From contig NC_080065.1 of assembly GCF_949987535.1 (NCBI RefSeq), positions 38,913,239-38,977,238 of the forward strand: 64,000 nt of DNA, read 5' to 3'. The first letter of the stretch is position 1. Every line of letters begins with the position of its first letter. Below the pieces are notes generated by a model, which saw nothing but the letters and a program-made list of their open reading frames with translations, did no database searches and was not told the origin of the DNA. Shown here piece by piece: positions 1 through 10,016 of this stretch. Made by a program: the position numbers and the translations under genes. Origin of the DNA: Balaenoptera acutorostrata. Its lineage: Eukaryota; Chordata; Mammalia; Artiodactyla; Balaenopteridae.

Positions 1-2109
1 AGAAAGCCAGACCACTATATTTATATCTGCAGAAGCAAAACTTAATAGGCTGGTTAGAAGAACTTAGGATTGATTGCAGTAAAGTCAAATAAATATCAAA
101 TCCTAAAATCAGTTCACCTATATGGAACACCTGTGTCAACAAGGCATCAAATCTAATATTATATTCTGAAACAAACTAATTCCTCTTTGATAATTCAAAA
201 ATGCCAATAAAATAAACTTTGCTCAAAATCAATAGATTTTTATACCTCGGCTTTTGCCAGGAAATGTTTTGAACTTCATCAAAGCTTTGTTAATGTGTTT
301 CTACTGTACTGCTGTCTGCTGAAAGTAGCAAATCACTGCCCATTTTTGATTGAGCATAATATTCCACTCTGCATGAATCTAGTTCTTTAATTTGCTGAAA
401 GTCTTTCTTCATTGTTTTCTGTGCCCACAAATCATAGGGTCAAAGCTTATAGATATGGCAATGTAATATTAAACCTCAAACTAAAATTATTTGTAAATAA
501 ATTTACAAAATCGACTTTAGCGACCAAACACTCACTAAGTGATATGATTTGGTATTTTGAAGGTTTTGAAAAGTTATAAATTCCACTGGATTTTAGCATA
601 CAACTAATAAATGGTACATTTTTTGGTTGTTTCTGAATTACTTTTGAGAACTTAATAGTGTTTAATTAAAAACATAAACAATTAGATATATGTATTGGTT
701 CCAAAAAACCAATTACTATATTTCATTGATTCTACAATGTATATTTTTCACATTTTAATATCTTTAAAATTGGAATGCATCCTACTATTGATAGTGTTAT
801 AGTATTGTATCCTACTCTAACTGACAGCAGTTTTTAATAACACATAAATAATGTGTCATATAATTGGCGGCATCTAGGATGCAATGAAATAGAAAAACTC
901 CAATTTGATTTGACATATCAGATAATACGATATATTATTTCCATTTACAGATGTTTGTAAACTTTACACATGTTATGAGAATTGTTTCTGCCTTTGTTTC
1001 AATATACCTAGGTATATTTACAACTATTAGGCATTTGTGAAAATGCAAAATACTGAAAAAAAGTCCCAAAATATGAGGAATCAATATTGCTGACATTCAT
1101 TAAGCACTTAGTATAAGTTAGACATTGAGTTAATACTTCGTTTGCATTACTTCAGTCTCCTCATCTGTAAAAGCAGTAAAATAACCCTCACGGTATTATT
1201 ATGAAGATTAAAATGTGAAAAATGACATAACTAGAGTAATTAAACTGTTGAGCTTCTTAACAACTTAAGTGATTCATTAAAATTTGAATGGCTTTCTTTA
1301 GAGTTGGGAAAAATATAAAGGAAGCAGAGCTTCCTTTATTTTAGAAATAAAAATTCAAAATTGTTTTTAAACCTGAGTTCGAATTTTTGCCCACTTGCTC
1401 TGTCAAGGAAACACTGTTTGGAATTATTTTCCTTCTCAATTTGAGAGGAAAAGAAGTTTAGTTAATATAAGTTAAAATCAATTCCTTGAGTATCTTTTTT
1501 ATAAACCACTTGTAAATATAGTGTCTCTCATGACAAGGAATAAATATTCTCATGGTTGTTAAGAAAGAAATATCAGTAATGAGTAAAAAAGTTATTCCAT
1601 TGTGAAATAAATGCAGTAATTCCAAGTGCACTGTGTAAGGGCTTCACAGAAAAGCTGACAGTTTTACATTCTTGGTAAATTAAGTAGTTATCTGGGCCCC
1701 AATTCCACTTCAGGTAATGCCATGGATAATCTTTGCTATCACTATGCTCTTATATGAGCACATTCAGAATATTGCAATAATGTATTTTATGTTGGCTCTA
1801 TTCTTTAAGCACTTATATTCATGCGATATCATTCGGTGTTAATTGAAATACGTAATCTACGTTGATTTTTTGTTTTCTAAACTTCTTCTAGATAAAAGCA
1901 GCAATATGGATCTTGAAAAGACGTTTTAAAGTATATGTTACATAAAAGGAAGCATATGTAATTATATTAATAAAAATTACTGTTGTAGTTTATTTTTAGT
2001 ATACCAACAGAAACATTGACTAGCTAATTAGTCATGAAACACTAACTTATTTAAATAGTTCTTAAAAGATTTCCTCTTTTCTCCAAGTAAAAATAATGGA
2101 GAAAAATAC
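1..2109 (-). other. SELENOP: SELENOP intron 4 (partial, runs off the left edge)
   Basis: AT-rich sequence starting with the donor GTATTT next to exon 4. I found no minus-strand match to the His-rich, selenocysteine-rich last exon, so that exon and its 3' UTR lie left of base 1. A degraded MIR-like stretch at about 1145-1235 (cctcatctgtaaaa core) is the only repeat I can name. In human the antisense neighbour CCDC152 ends inside this part of SELENOP, but no CCDC152 exon can be supported here. Confidence 0.75.
1145..1235 (+). repeat. MIR fragment
   Basis: Contains the MIR central motif cctcatctgtaaaa followed by a degraded ttattatgaagattaaaat stretch. It is short and old and lies in SELENOP intron 4. 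Confidence 0.4.
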
Positions 2110-2227
2110 CTTGAGAGAGCAGTTTCCACATTTACTTTCACAGTAAACAGTCTTAATGGCGTCTTCTACATGTGAGGAAGTTAGGAAGGAATAAGGCAAA
2201 CCAAGATGATATACAAGGCGGCCACAT
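2110..2227 (-). CDS. SELENOP: Selenoprotein P, coding exon 4 (internal exon)
   Basis: 118 bases between a TTTTTTTCAG acceptor and a GTATTT donor. The first base completes an Arg codon split with exon 3; 39 codons follow and the exon ends on a codon boundary (intron phase 0). The protein reads C-G-R-L-V-Y-H-L-G-L-P at its start and ends C-G-N-C-S-L-K, matching residues 139-177 of the mammalian selenoprotein P N-terminal thioredoxin-like domain. The N-C-S sequon, glycosylated in the human protein, is kept. The final residue is Lys where human has Thr. This part belongs to the secreted plasma protein that carries selenium from liver to brain and testis. Recognition is by direct protein similarity and the split-codon match with exon 3, so I am very confident. 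Confidence 0.95.
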
Positions 2228-2996
2228 CTGAAAAAAATAACAAAGTCATTACAATATTTTCTGTATCATGATCCTACTCATGCACCATCTGGGATAGGTA
2301 TTGTAGGTTCAGTGGTCTTATAACTAAGACCCTTTCATAACTTCAGTAAATTTCCTTGAATGGGGTCTCAAACGACCTCCCTGGCACTGCATACCAGGTC
2401 AGGTCATGACAAGACTATAGTGAGTCTGATTTTGAAATGTGAAATAGATATGTCACAACAAATAATGTCAAAACTATGCAGTCTAGTTATTGTGACTTGG
2501 CCAAATACAATTTTGTAATTGACTTGTAAATTCTATCAATGCTCAAACCACTGACATCATAAATTGGGCTCTGCAAATCACACGATCCTTTCATAACTGC
2601 TAAAGCAGCACAAATTCCACACAATAAGAAATCACAGCATAACAAAAAGATCCTCAAGTCTTGGCCAGTAGCCCACTGATTTAAAAAAATATCTGATGCA
2701 ACAAAAATTTCAGTACAGTGAAAGAAATGGAACACTTGACATTTTCAGAAATAGTGGAGATGAAATGTCCTTCTTACCCTTATTTTACCCTGTATATACA
2801 ATTTTATATGACTATCAAAGGGTTACACTTTGCAACAGAATAAGAAGTTTGCAAGCCTAAAAGAATGACATGTAATATTAAAAATATTTAGAGTAAGACC
2901 AAGTAGGTCTTAGGCCTTGGCAGAGTCTGGCTTACCATTTCTGAAGAGCCAAAAAAAAAAAACCAGCACCAACTAGAAATGTTGGTGATGTCAAAT

Positions 2997-3320
2997 TTAT
3001 TTATTTATTTATGTATTTTTTGGCTGTATTGGGTCTTTGTTGCTGAGCATGGGCTTTCTCTAGTTGCGGCCAGTGGGAGCTACTCATCCTTGTGGTGCTC
3101 AGGCTTCTCATTGCGGTGGCTTCTCTTGTTGCAGAGCACAGGCCCTAGGCACGCAGGCTCAGTAGTTGTGGCTCGTGGGATCTAGAGCGCAGGCTCAGTA
3201 GTTGTGGCGCACAGGCTTAGTTGCTCCACGGCATGTGGGATCTTCCCGGACCAGGGCTCGAACCCATGTCCCCTGCATTGGCAGGCAGATTCTTAACCAC
3301 TGCACCACCAAGGAAGTCCC
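2997..3320 (-). mobile_element. CHR-family SINE, longer form, antisense
   Basis: The tRNA-like head is at the right end (reverse complement begins gggacttccttggtgg), followed leftward by the CHR body, and the tail is the (ttta)n run at left. It has the extra internal block shared with the copies at 10.4, 46.3 and 55.2 kb. Target-site duplications are gtgatgtcaaat (2985-2996) and gtgatatcaaat (3322-3333), one mismatch. It lies inside SELENOP intron 3. Confidence 0.9.
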
Positions 3321-3807
3321 AGTGATATCAAATAATGTATGCCTTGAGCTTCCTTGAAAATACAAACGTTTTACTCATTCATGGAATCAAAAGCAGATTC
3401 ATGCCGATTATACCTAAATAATTAACATATTTTATAGTTCAGAAATGCAGGCATGTAAACTTAAAATTTAGTAATTAGATTAGAGATAAGCAAGTGGCCT
3501 GCAAAGTATGGTTATTCATCTGCAAAATTTTTAAGTTAGAATTGTATGTGAGGTACAAATTGATCCTTCTTTTTATTTAATCAGAATGCTAATTTACAGG
3601 GGAAAAAAAGTATAGTCAATTTTCTTTATTTCCCTACTGGAGTGGTGAATTCCCTTGTGTGAAAAGAAGTCATTTCAAAAATACTAAAACCAAACATTTG
3701 AATGGGCTCACTTTGAAATTGAGTATTTGGCAATAAAAGCAGATGTGTTATTTTAAATTACTTATTAAATTAAATACAAAGCAGGTATCTTTTAATTTGG
3801 GGGGTGG

Positions 3808-3842
3808 GTATGTATGCATATGTGTATACATGTGTGTACACA
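3808..3842. repeat. Alternating purine-pyrimidine tract at the exon 3 donor
   Basis: A run of gt, at, gc and tg/ca steps with almost no interruption extends directly into the 5' splice site of SELENOP exon 3. It is a simple repeat of likely unstable length. Confidence 0.8.
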
Positions 3843-3843
3843 C

Positions 3844-4056
3844 CTGTCATATATGAGGAAGTCATCTTTCGTTCCATTTAATAGAGTCCAGACATCTGTT
3901 TGGTTTTCTTCTTGTTGGTAAACAGGAATATGCTCTGAAACCTTATTTTTAAGATGCACATATTTTAATCGAGAAGAGATTCCTTGATGATTAACAACAA
4001 CATAAGAGATGTTCGAATATCCTTCTTTCTCCAGTTTTACTCGCAGGTCTTCCAAT
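3844..4056 (-). CDS. SELENOP: Selenoprotein P, coding exon 3
   Basis: 213 bases: one base completing codon 68, 70 full codons, then two bases of the Arg codon that exon 4 completes. The translation starts L-E-D-L-R-V-K-L and includes Y-S-N-I-S-Y, V-N-H-Q-G-I-S-S-R-L-K and V-Y-Q-Q-E-E-N-Q-T-D-V-W-T-L-L-N-G-T, ending F-L-I-Y-D. This is nearly identical to residues 69-138 of human selenoprotein P and forms the core of its thioredoxin-like domain. Three N-glycosylation sequons are visible (N-I-S, N-Q-T, N-G-T). The acceptor is TATTTTAG and the donor AG|GTGTGT, a weaker-looking donor inside an alternating purine-pyrimidine tract. Confidence 0.97.
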
Positions 4057-4797
4057 CTAAAATATTTGGAAAAAATACAAAAAAAGGAATAATTTCATTT
4101 AATTTTATTTTAGTGACTTCTCCCTTTTTCCTCACTCTATTTTCCTAAATGAAACTCTTTTGTTATTTTTTACTTAACTCATACCTCTTTTTTGCATTGT
4201 TTTAAAAGACTAAAACTTTTGTTTTTCTAATTATTTACTGAGCACTTATGCTCAGTTAAAACCATATGCCAAGCGCTTGCACAAACATCAGCTCGTTTAG
4301 TCCTCAAATTAATCCTATGAAGTGTATATTTTTAATCCATCTCGCAGTTACAGAGAATTGTACCCAATAAATATTTGGCAAATAACCCAACAAATATATA
4401 TTTATAGATTTGTTAAATGACTCAAGACCTTGGGTGGCAAGTCTAGTGTTCATTCTACTCTAGCAAAGCTCTTGTCTCTGCTTCCTATATTGAAACAACT
4501 AATCCATTTCCAACAGTACAATTTAGAACATTTTCATTACACAAGTAATACATATTTAGTAGGGTACTATAAAATACAGGTACACAAAAAGAAGAAAAAG
4601 CTTCCATAGCCCCAGGAAAACAACTGTAAACACCCTCCCAGTCTTCTTTCCTCTAACATGTTCTAGGCAAACTTGTATAGTTTTTCAAAAATGCAATTTA
4701 ATAAAAATATCTTTTCTGTTTTTATTTTATTTTATGTATGTATGTATTTAATAGCTATCCCCTTAAGAAATGCTAGACCACAGAAAGACTACCTTAC
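4057..4797 (-). other. SELENOP: SELENOP intron 2
   Basis: 741 bases, donor GTAAGG, acceptor TTTTAG, phase 2. A degraded MIR lies at about 4231-4350; the rest is AT-rich and unremarkable. Confidence 0.9.
4231..4350 (-). repeat. MIR fragment
   Basis: Reads as the reverse complement of MIR: an actgagcactta-like start, then a catcagctcgtttagtcctca segment and an atcctatgaagt segment. Intronic. Confidence 0.6.
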
Positions 4798-5000
4798 CTA
4801 GATGCCTGCAGTATGCACAGGTATCAGCTGGCTTGAAGAAGAGCAACCACCGTCACTGAACCATAGGAGTTCAGCATGGGGTCTTGATCCTTTATGCTCC
4901 AGGCTGGAGGTTGCTTACAAAAGGAGCTTTGCCCCTGGCTCTCTGTTCCTCCCGTGGGGAGGAGACAAAGAGCCAGGGCCAGCCCCAGGCCTCTCCACAT
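4798..5000 (-). CDS. SELENOP: Selenoprotein P, coding exon 2 (start codon, signal peptide, first Sec)
   Basis: 203 coding bases from the ATG at 5000-4998 to the donor GTAAGG. The protein starts M-W-R-G-L-G-L-A-L-A-L-C-L-L-P, a secretion signal of about 19 residues, followed by E-S-Q-G-Q-S-S-F-C-K-Q-P-P-A-W-S-I. Codon 59 is TGA within A-L-L-Q-A-S-(U)-Y-L-C-I, the Sec-x-x-Cys redox motif of selenoprotein P, so the TGA is read as selenocysteine and not stop. The exon ends with two bases of codon 68. Residues 44-48 are N-S-Y-G-S where human has N-S-N-G-S, so one sequon is missing. The start is fixed by the signal peptide and the family alignment. Translation needs the SECIS elements in the 3' UTR, outside this window. 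A standard six-frame scan misses this exon because of the TGA. Confidence 0.96.
4824..4826 (-). other. SELENOP: UGA selenocysteine codon (residue 59)
   Basis: Reverse complement is TGA, exactly codon 59 of the frame that starts at 5000. Residues on both sides match selenoprotein P, so this is the conserved first selenocysteine, the redox centre of the N-terminal domain. Confidence 0.95.
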
Positions 5001-5013
5001 TGCTGGGGCTGTC
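5001..5013 (-). other. SELENOP: SELENOP 5' UTR part in exon 2
   Basis: Thirteen bases between the TCTTTTACAG acceptor and the start codon. The start context is CCAGCAATGT, with A at -3 where the Kozak rule asks for a purine on a fair reading. Confidence 0.8.
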
Positions 5014-8000
5014 CTGTAAAAGAGAAAACCTTTCTGTCATCTTCACAGTCATAACAAGGAATTTCTATAAACCCAGCAGGTACAATTCTACTTTGTACAA
5101 ATATCTAGCCAGTGGATTCTGTCTCCATGTTGTTGGACTCATTACATTGGGCCTCTTAGCCCCAAATCTCCCTGTAAAGGGGAAAAGATCAGCCAGAGTC
5201 AGGGAAGCTGTCAAAGTACCTCTTAACTATCTGGCTTAGCAAGATACTTTAGTAAGCATGCAATGGAGATCTGCCTGAACAGGCAGCCAAGTACTTCTCT
5301 AGTAGAAGATATATGTCTAGGAGAAAATACATGTCTAGGGAAATTTTGAGAATGTGGCCTCTACAACCAAGTAACATTCTGCGAACATGATTTGATTTTT
5401 ATTTGAGACACACCAAGTTCTGCCTGCTTCTCTCTAACCTCTACCAATCTAAGAAAGGAAAGGGTAAGTAGGGGATTCTGCACAGAAATGAAAAGACAGC
5501 ATGGAAAGAGAACCCAGGAAGAAAGAAGGTGGCAGCGAGGGCAGTCTACCAACGTGAAGAGATTCAGATGTTACTGCCTGCCAAAATGTTGCTATCACAT
5601 CCAAGACAAACACCAACCAATGAAAAAACACCAGACCAGGAATAAATACTACAAATCACTGGCCCCTGTACCATTTAAGATTCACTGAAATCTACACTCG
5701 ATTAGTCTACTTATTGGCTACCACTACGTTCAGGAAGTTCCTGTGACTAGATGGCACATTCTTGGGTAAAAAAGATGACCCCTCTGAGTAGGAAATACTC
5801 AGACAAGAAATGTACAAGTATTAAATACGTGACAAGAAATATTCCCGAAACAAGGGCTAGCGCTCTCTGCAGAGAGGTACAAATAAAACACATGATTTGT
5901 AGACAGGTGGTGGAAAAAAGAGCATATTCAGCAGAGATGAGCAGAGAAAGAAAAATCCACACATTTATGCAAACATGATTTAATTTTTATTTAAGACACA
6001 CTAAGTGAATCAGGTAATCAAAGTAATCAGGCTCATTTTGATATAAGAGTCTGAGGGAGAGAGATCAGGACAAAATTCCAGAACTAGGAAGTTGGCACAT
6101 TTTCAGGCACTGATCTGGGATTAAAAAAGTTAAAAGTACTTGGGCAGGGGAGAGGGTGGGCAGCTAACGATAAGTAACCTAGAGTGAGCCCAGGGTTAAG
6201 AGGGGAGTAGAAAGGCTAAAATCAGATTGATTTGGGCTCTAATGCACTGGTAGCTATAGATAGAACTTTTTAAAACCTGATTATCTTTCACATTATTTGA
6301 TACCACAAAATTCCTAGCTATATAGAATATCTTGATAAGAGCCTAACTAAAGGAAGAAAAATAAAGGGGGGGAGGGTGTTAAGAGAGGATAAATTAAATA
6401 ATTTTTTAAGGCCATCCCAACTATTCTAATATCTTTAAAATTCCAATATTTAAAAAAAGGAGAGGATATATCTGGACTAAATCTAGGGAATTTCTTTAGG
6501 ATAGTACTTATACTAATGATACAATTATCCTTCTTATAGCTACCATTTATCGAGCATTTATACAACTATTTGCAGGTGGCACAAAACACTTTTTAAATAT
6601 CATGTCAGTTAATCCTTACAACTATGTGACCATTATCTCCTTTTGCAGTTGAGAAAACTATGGCTAAGTGACAGTTTAGGCATCTTGCCCAAGTCCACAC
6701 AGGTACTAAGTCACAGGGAAACTGGATTCAAACCGGTTCTACTAATTCCAACACATGACCTCTTAGCTACTGCAATATATTGACCGTTTTTAGCTGGGTC
6801 ACCTTTAGTAACCATAGTAGCCAGGATCTGGGTTTTTTCAATGCCCTAAGATGACAAAGAAAACATCAAAATTATTCGAGCTATTTTGTTTCTTACTAGA
6901 ATGGCTAGATTTCCCTACTTTCTAGAACATAAATTCAGTAGTTATAGACCCCAGCATAAACTCAGCGCTTGGCGCCCTCACTTTGCATACTGTTCCAACT
7001 GGCTGAAGAGTGAATACAAATGAAAAGGTTATCTCACCCATTGCTCTCATTTAATTTTTTGATGAAAAAATAACAGAAGCCATTGGCAGAGTGGATTACA
7101 GAGTTCACACTTGCAGATTTTCCTGTTACTATAATCAATAGGCTGTTCAACTTTGTTTCCTTAAAATCACTTTTTACATAATAAACTTTTGATTAATTAC
7201 AGCTGTCGGACAACTATATAAAATAATGTAGATAAATAACAAAACTAGATTTACTGGAAGCTGATGCAAAAACAGTTAAAATGTAGTTATGAATTTCACT
7301 AATCTCACCACTTGCAATCACAAAACCTAGATTCATTGGCCACATACAGACCTACATTTGCTTAAAATTTCCCATCAAAAGGCAAAACATGCAGAAACTT
7401 TTTCCACCCTCTTCCCCTGACCTTCAGACCCGCATCTGAGGGTCCCCCCTCATTCTCCTGAAAGCACCCATCACCACGTAAACTGCAAAGCATTGTGTTT
7501 AATCATGGTGTTTAATCGCAGACCACCCGATTCTGACATGGGTTTTAACTCTTTCAAGGATGATCATTTCCGCACAGTGGACCAAACCTGCTCTTCCTTC
7601 TTTTCTTTTTTTTTTTAACCTTGAAACTGCTCACAATATCCCTGGCCATTTCTACAGCACTGTAGAAAGGCCATATCTCAGTCTCTGCTCTTCAAACCCA
7701 CAGGCTGTTTTGCCCTTAGAGCTCTCACTCTGCATTTCGGTAGGAAATATTTAAGCTTGAACATATAATATTGCTATATAACATCACAACTTTTTGCAGA
7801 GGAATAGAATTCAATTTCTCCAGCCTCCTCTGCCCCCATGTTCATCCTCAGCTGTGCAGAAAGCAGGGCAAAAATCAGCAAGAATTGTTAGTGTCCCCAC
7901 TGCACCCGGCGTTTAGACTCTTTTGTTCTTTCTTTTGTATTACTTTTCTTTACCCATCTCTTTTCTTCAAATCTATTCTAAGGACAGAAACATTTTATCA

Positions 8001-8071
8001 AGACTCAAAAATCAAATCGTTTACCAAACTGTCAAGGAACCAAGTTTGGAAAACACGAAGTTTCTACTTAC
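5014..8071 (-). other. SELENOP: SELENOP intron 1
   Basis: About 3.06 kb between the GTAAGT donor of exon 1 and the TCTTTTACAG acceptor of exon 2. It holds one recognisable repeat, a MIR at 6545-6780. Several short open frames on both strands (for example 5488-5688, 5751-5978, 7560-7754) show no family signature. Confidence 0.8.
6545..6780 (-). repeat. MIR SINE
   Basis: Near full-length MIR in reverse complement: a cgagcatttata start, atgtcagttaatccttaca, gttgagaaaactatggct, and a degraded head near 6740-6780. Confidence 0.7.
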
Positions 8072-8130
8072 ACAACCCCTTCCAACTAGCTTGCTTCCTT
8101 TCTCTTGCTCAGCCGGGGCAGCTCCACAAA
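8072..8130 (-). other. SELENOP: SELENOP exon 1 (non-coding, 5' UTR); start approximate
   Basis: The right boundary is inferred as about 25-30 bases downstream of the TATA box at 8151-8158. The left boundary is the consensus donor TTGT|GTAAGT (GTAAGT at 8071-8066). No ATG-led frame in it joins the coding frame. This matches the known layout, in which exon 1 is an untranslated leader and the ATG is in exon 2. Confidence 0.72.
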
Positions 8131-8150
8131 GCCACAGCCAGAAACTCAGA

Positions 8151-8159
8151 TATTTATAG
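8151..8159 (-). promoter_or_regulatory. SELENOP: SELENOP TATA box
   Basis: Reverse complement reads CTATAAATA, a strong TATA element about 25-30 bases before a leader that ends in a consensus splice donor, in the orientation of SELENOP. Confidence 0.8.
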
Positions 8160-8189
8160 TCCTTGCTGTCTACCTCACCCCTCAGCTAT

Positions 8190-8202
8190 AGTCCAAAGTT
8201 CA
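8190..8202 (+). promoter_or_regulatory. HNF4-like DR1 site in the SELENOP promoter
   Basis: agtccaaagttca closely matches the HNF4 direct-repeat-1 consensus and lies about 35 bases upstream of the TATA box. Hepatic SELENOP transcription is known to depend on HNF4-alpha together with FoxO1 and PGC-1alpha; assigning this site to HNF4 is my inference. Confidence 0.65.
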
Positions 8203-8490
8203 GTGCCCACTCAGGCTGTGACCTGGCTAGCAGAGACAACCTCTGACTGATTATTACAACCAACTTTAAAAAAGTAGCAAGTGCTGGCATGCACAAAATG
8301 GGGGCGGGGGGAGTTTTTGCAATTACTGATTTATTCCCTATCCTTTTTAGTCACCCCAGTAGCTAGGATTTAATGGTACAGTCGGGGGCGGGAGGAAGGG
8401 CTAAGGGTAAAGAAGGCCTCTAAGTTATGCTCTTTTCCAAACTATAATAGGGAAAAACATTTGCTGAGCCAGCGAGGTAAGCTGTCGTTT

Positions 8491-8498
8491 TAAACAAA
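8491..8498 (+). promoter_or_regulatory. Possible forkhead (FoxO/FOXA) core
   Basis: taaacaaa is a forkhead core match about 340 bases upstream of the TATA box. Such short motifs are common by chance; FoxO control of this promoter is known in human. Confidence 0.3.
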
Positions 8499-8563
8499 GA
8501 AAAAAATTTATTTTTCTTTTACTTTGTTTGTAGTGGTCAGGTGCTAGCCTAACCCAAATTGTG

Positions 8564-8572
8564 TGAACTTTG
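8564..8572 (-). promoter_or_regulatory. Possible second HNF4-like core
   Basis: tgaactttg is the reverse complement of CAAAGTTCA, the same core as the proximal site, about 410 bases upstream of the TATA box. Confidence 0.3.
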
Positions 8573-9195
8573 TTAGAAAAGTCACCTGGTGTTTCAAATC
8601 TTTCCCATCCCCTGCTGTTACAGACCTGCTTAGATTATTTTGCAGTGGTTAAAACTTGAATCTCTGTGGGATCTCACAGGACTTCTGCTCTTTTCTTTTT
8701 CATTTAAGGAAAGGAATAAGGAAAGAGACCTCCTATCTGAGAGAAGCCAGGCCTCATTTTTCTCATCACAGAAGTCCCACTCTCTGGAAGACGTAGGTAT
8801 CCCACAGAAGCTTTTAACAATCTATTGTAAATTCTTTACAAATTTAAGTACCATACAAATAAGTTAGCTGTGATAGTAGCTGAATATGGAAAAGGATATG
8901 GAAATTTCAAAATGTACAAATAAAATGGAAAATTCCTACCCTTTCAGAAAGGGATACATTCTCTCCACTAACTGCTACAAATGAGCACACGCATGATGGG
9001 TAAGGCAAGCAGCAATTTCAAATGACTTCAGTCCTGGATAGCGATGGTTTTCAAGTAAGCCTCGCTTTCGCTACCGATGCATTTTGTCCAAACAAACCCC
9101 TATTGATTGCTGTGAGCTGAGTACTGCTGTACAAGGTGCAGAAAGTACAAAGAGGCTCTGATGTTATCTTTCCTGTAAAGAAATTATCAAAGTAG
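8573..9195. other. Unique 5' flank of SELENOP
   Basis: No recognised repeat or supported exon. Two short open frames (8640-8867 among them) look like chance. Confidence 0.5.
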
Positions 9196-9202
9196 AAGCT
9201 TG

Positions 9203-9428
9203 GACTTCCCTGGTGGTCCAGTGGTTAAGATTCCACGCTCCCAATGCAGGGGACACAGGTTCATCCCTGGCTGGGGAACTAAGATTCTGCATGCCGCGTG
9301 GCGCTGACAAAAAAATAAAAAAGAATCCTTCCACACTTGCCTCCATAAAGTGGGTTGGTTCTAAAATCCTCTGCCACTTAAAGCACTGTTGAATAAAGCA
9401 GCAACTTTCTTTAAAAAAAAAAAAAAAA
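9203..9428 (+). mobile_element. CHR-1-like SINE plus adjoining sequence with its own poly(A) signal and tail
   Basis: A short CHR/Bov-tA-type SINE (9203-9322) starts gacttccctggtggtccag and ends in a degraded A-rich stretch. About 90 bases of other sequence follow, then AATAAA at 9392-9397, then a 16-base poly(A) at 9413-9428. Short direct repeats aagcttg (9196-9202 and 9433-9439) bracket the whole unit. It looks like one retrocopied transcript containing a SINE, or a SINE with 3' transduction. Confidence 0.6.
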
Positions 9429-9439
9429 GGAAAAGCTTG

Positions 9440-9865
9440 ACATTTGAAAGCCAAATTCTATTTACTCACACCAAGCAGTAGGTATTAACCCTTTGGGGTC
9501 CCAGATCTCTTTGAGAATCTAGTGAAATGCTTAGTTTTTCTGCAGGAAAAAAAAAATGCATATATACATACTTGTTTTTTAAAAGAACCGTGTGAAAAAA
9601 TTTTGTATGAAGCAGATAATCCCCCTATAGTTCATTTTCTTCACAAATGTAAATAGTCATGTTGGGTCTGTCTGCAGCAGGAAACTGAGTATTTCACCAT
9701 CACCACCTTCCTTTACATGTGGCTTAGCAGCTGCCTCCTGTACCAGAGAATTCCCTGCAAGTGTGCAGCTAGCTCCAAAGCAAAGTGCCTGGGAGTGTGT
9801 GTGTCCAGGCCAGTGTATATCTAAAACCCCCAGATGGCAAAAAGAGATGATGGGGAGCTTGCAAT
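9440..9865. other. Unique sequence
   Basis: No repeat or exon recognised; a short A-run near 9547. Confidence 0.45.
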
Positions 9866-10016
9866 GTTTGAAGGGAATCCACGGGTTTCTTTTAATTGAA
9901 TATAATGGATTTACAACATTGTGTTAGTTTCAGATGTACAGCAAAATGATTCAGATATATATTTTTTAGATTATTTTCCATGATAGGTTATTACAAGGTA
10001 TTGAATACAGTTCCCA

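Larger units (their letters stand above)
2228..3843 (-). other. SELENOP: SELENOP intron 3
   Basis: About 1.6 kb, donor GTGTGT and acceptor TTTTTTTCAG, phase 2. It contains one CHR SINE (2997-3320). An 82-codon open frame at 2487-2735 on the minus strand shows no recognisable family and I take it as chance. Confidence 0.9.

Noticed and set aside
4824..4826. In-frame TGA in SELENOP exon 2 as a sign of a pseudogene
   Set aside because: It is the conserved selenocysteine codon 59 with matching flanks and intact splice sites.
4802..5239. 145-codon plus-strand frame over SELENOP exon 2
   Set aside because: Shadow of the real minus-strand exon.
9203..9290. tRNA-like sequence at SINE heads as tRNA genes
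   Set aside because: These are promoter-bearing heads of tRNA-derived SINEs; no cloverleaf with a proper anticodon arm and 3' end is expected or seen.
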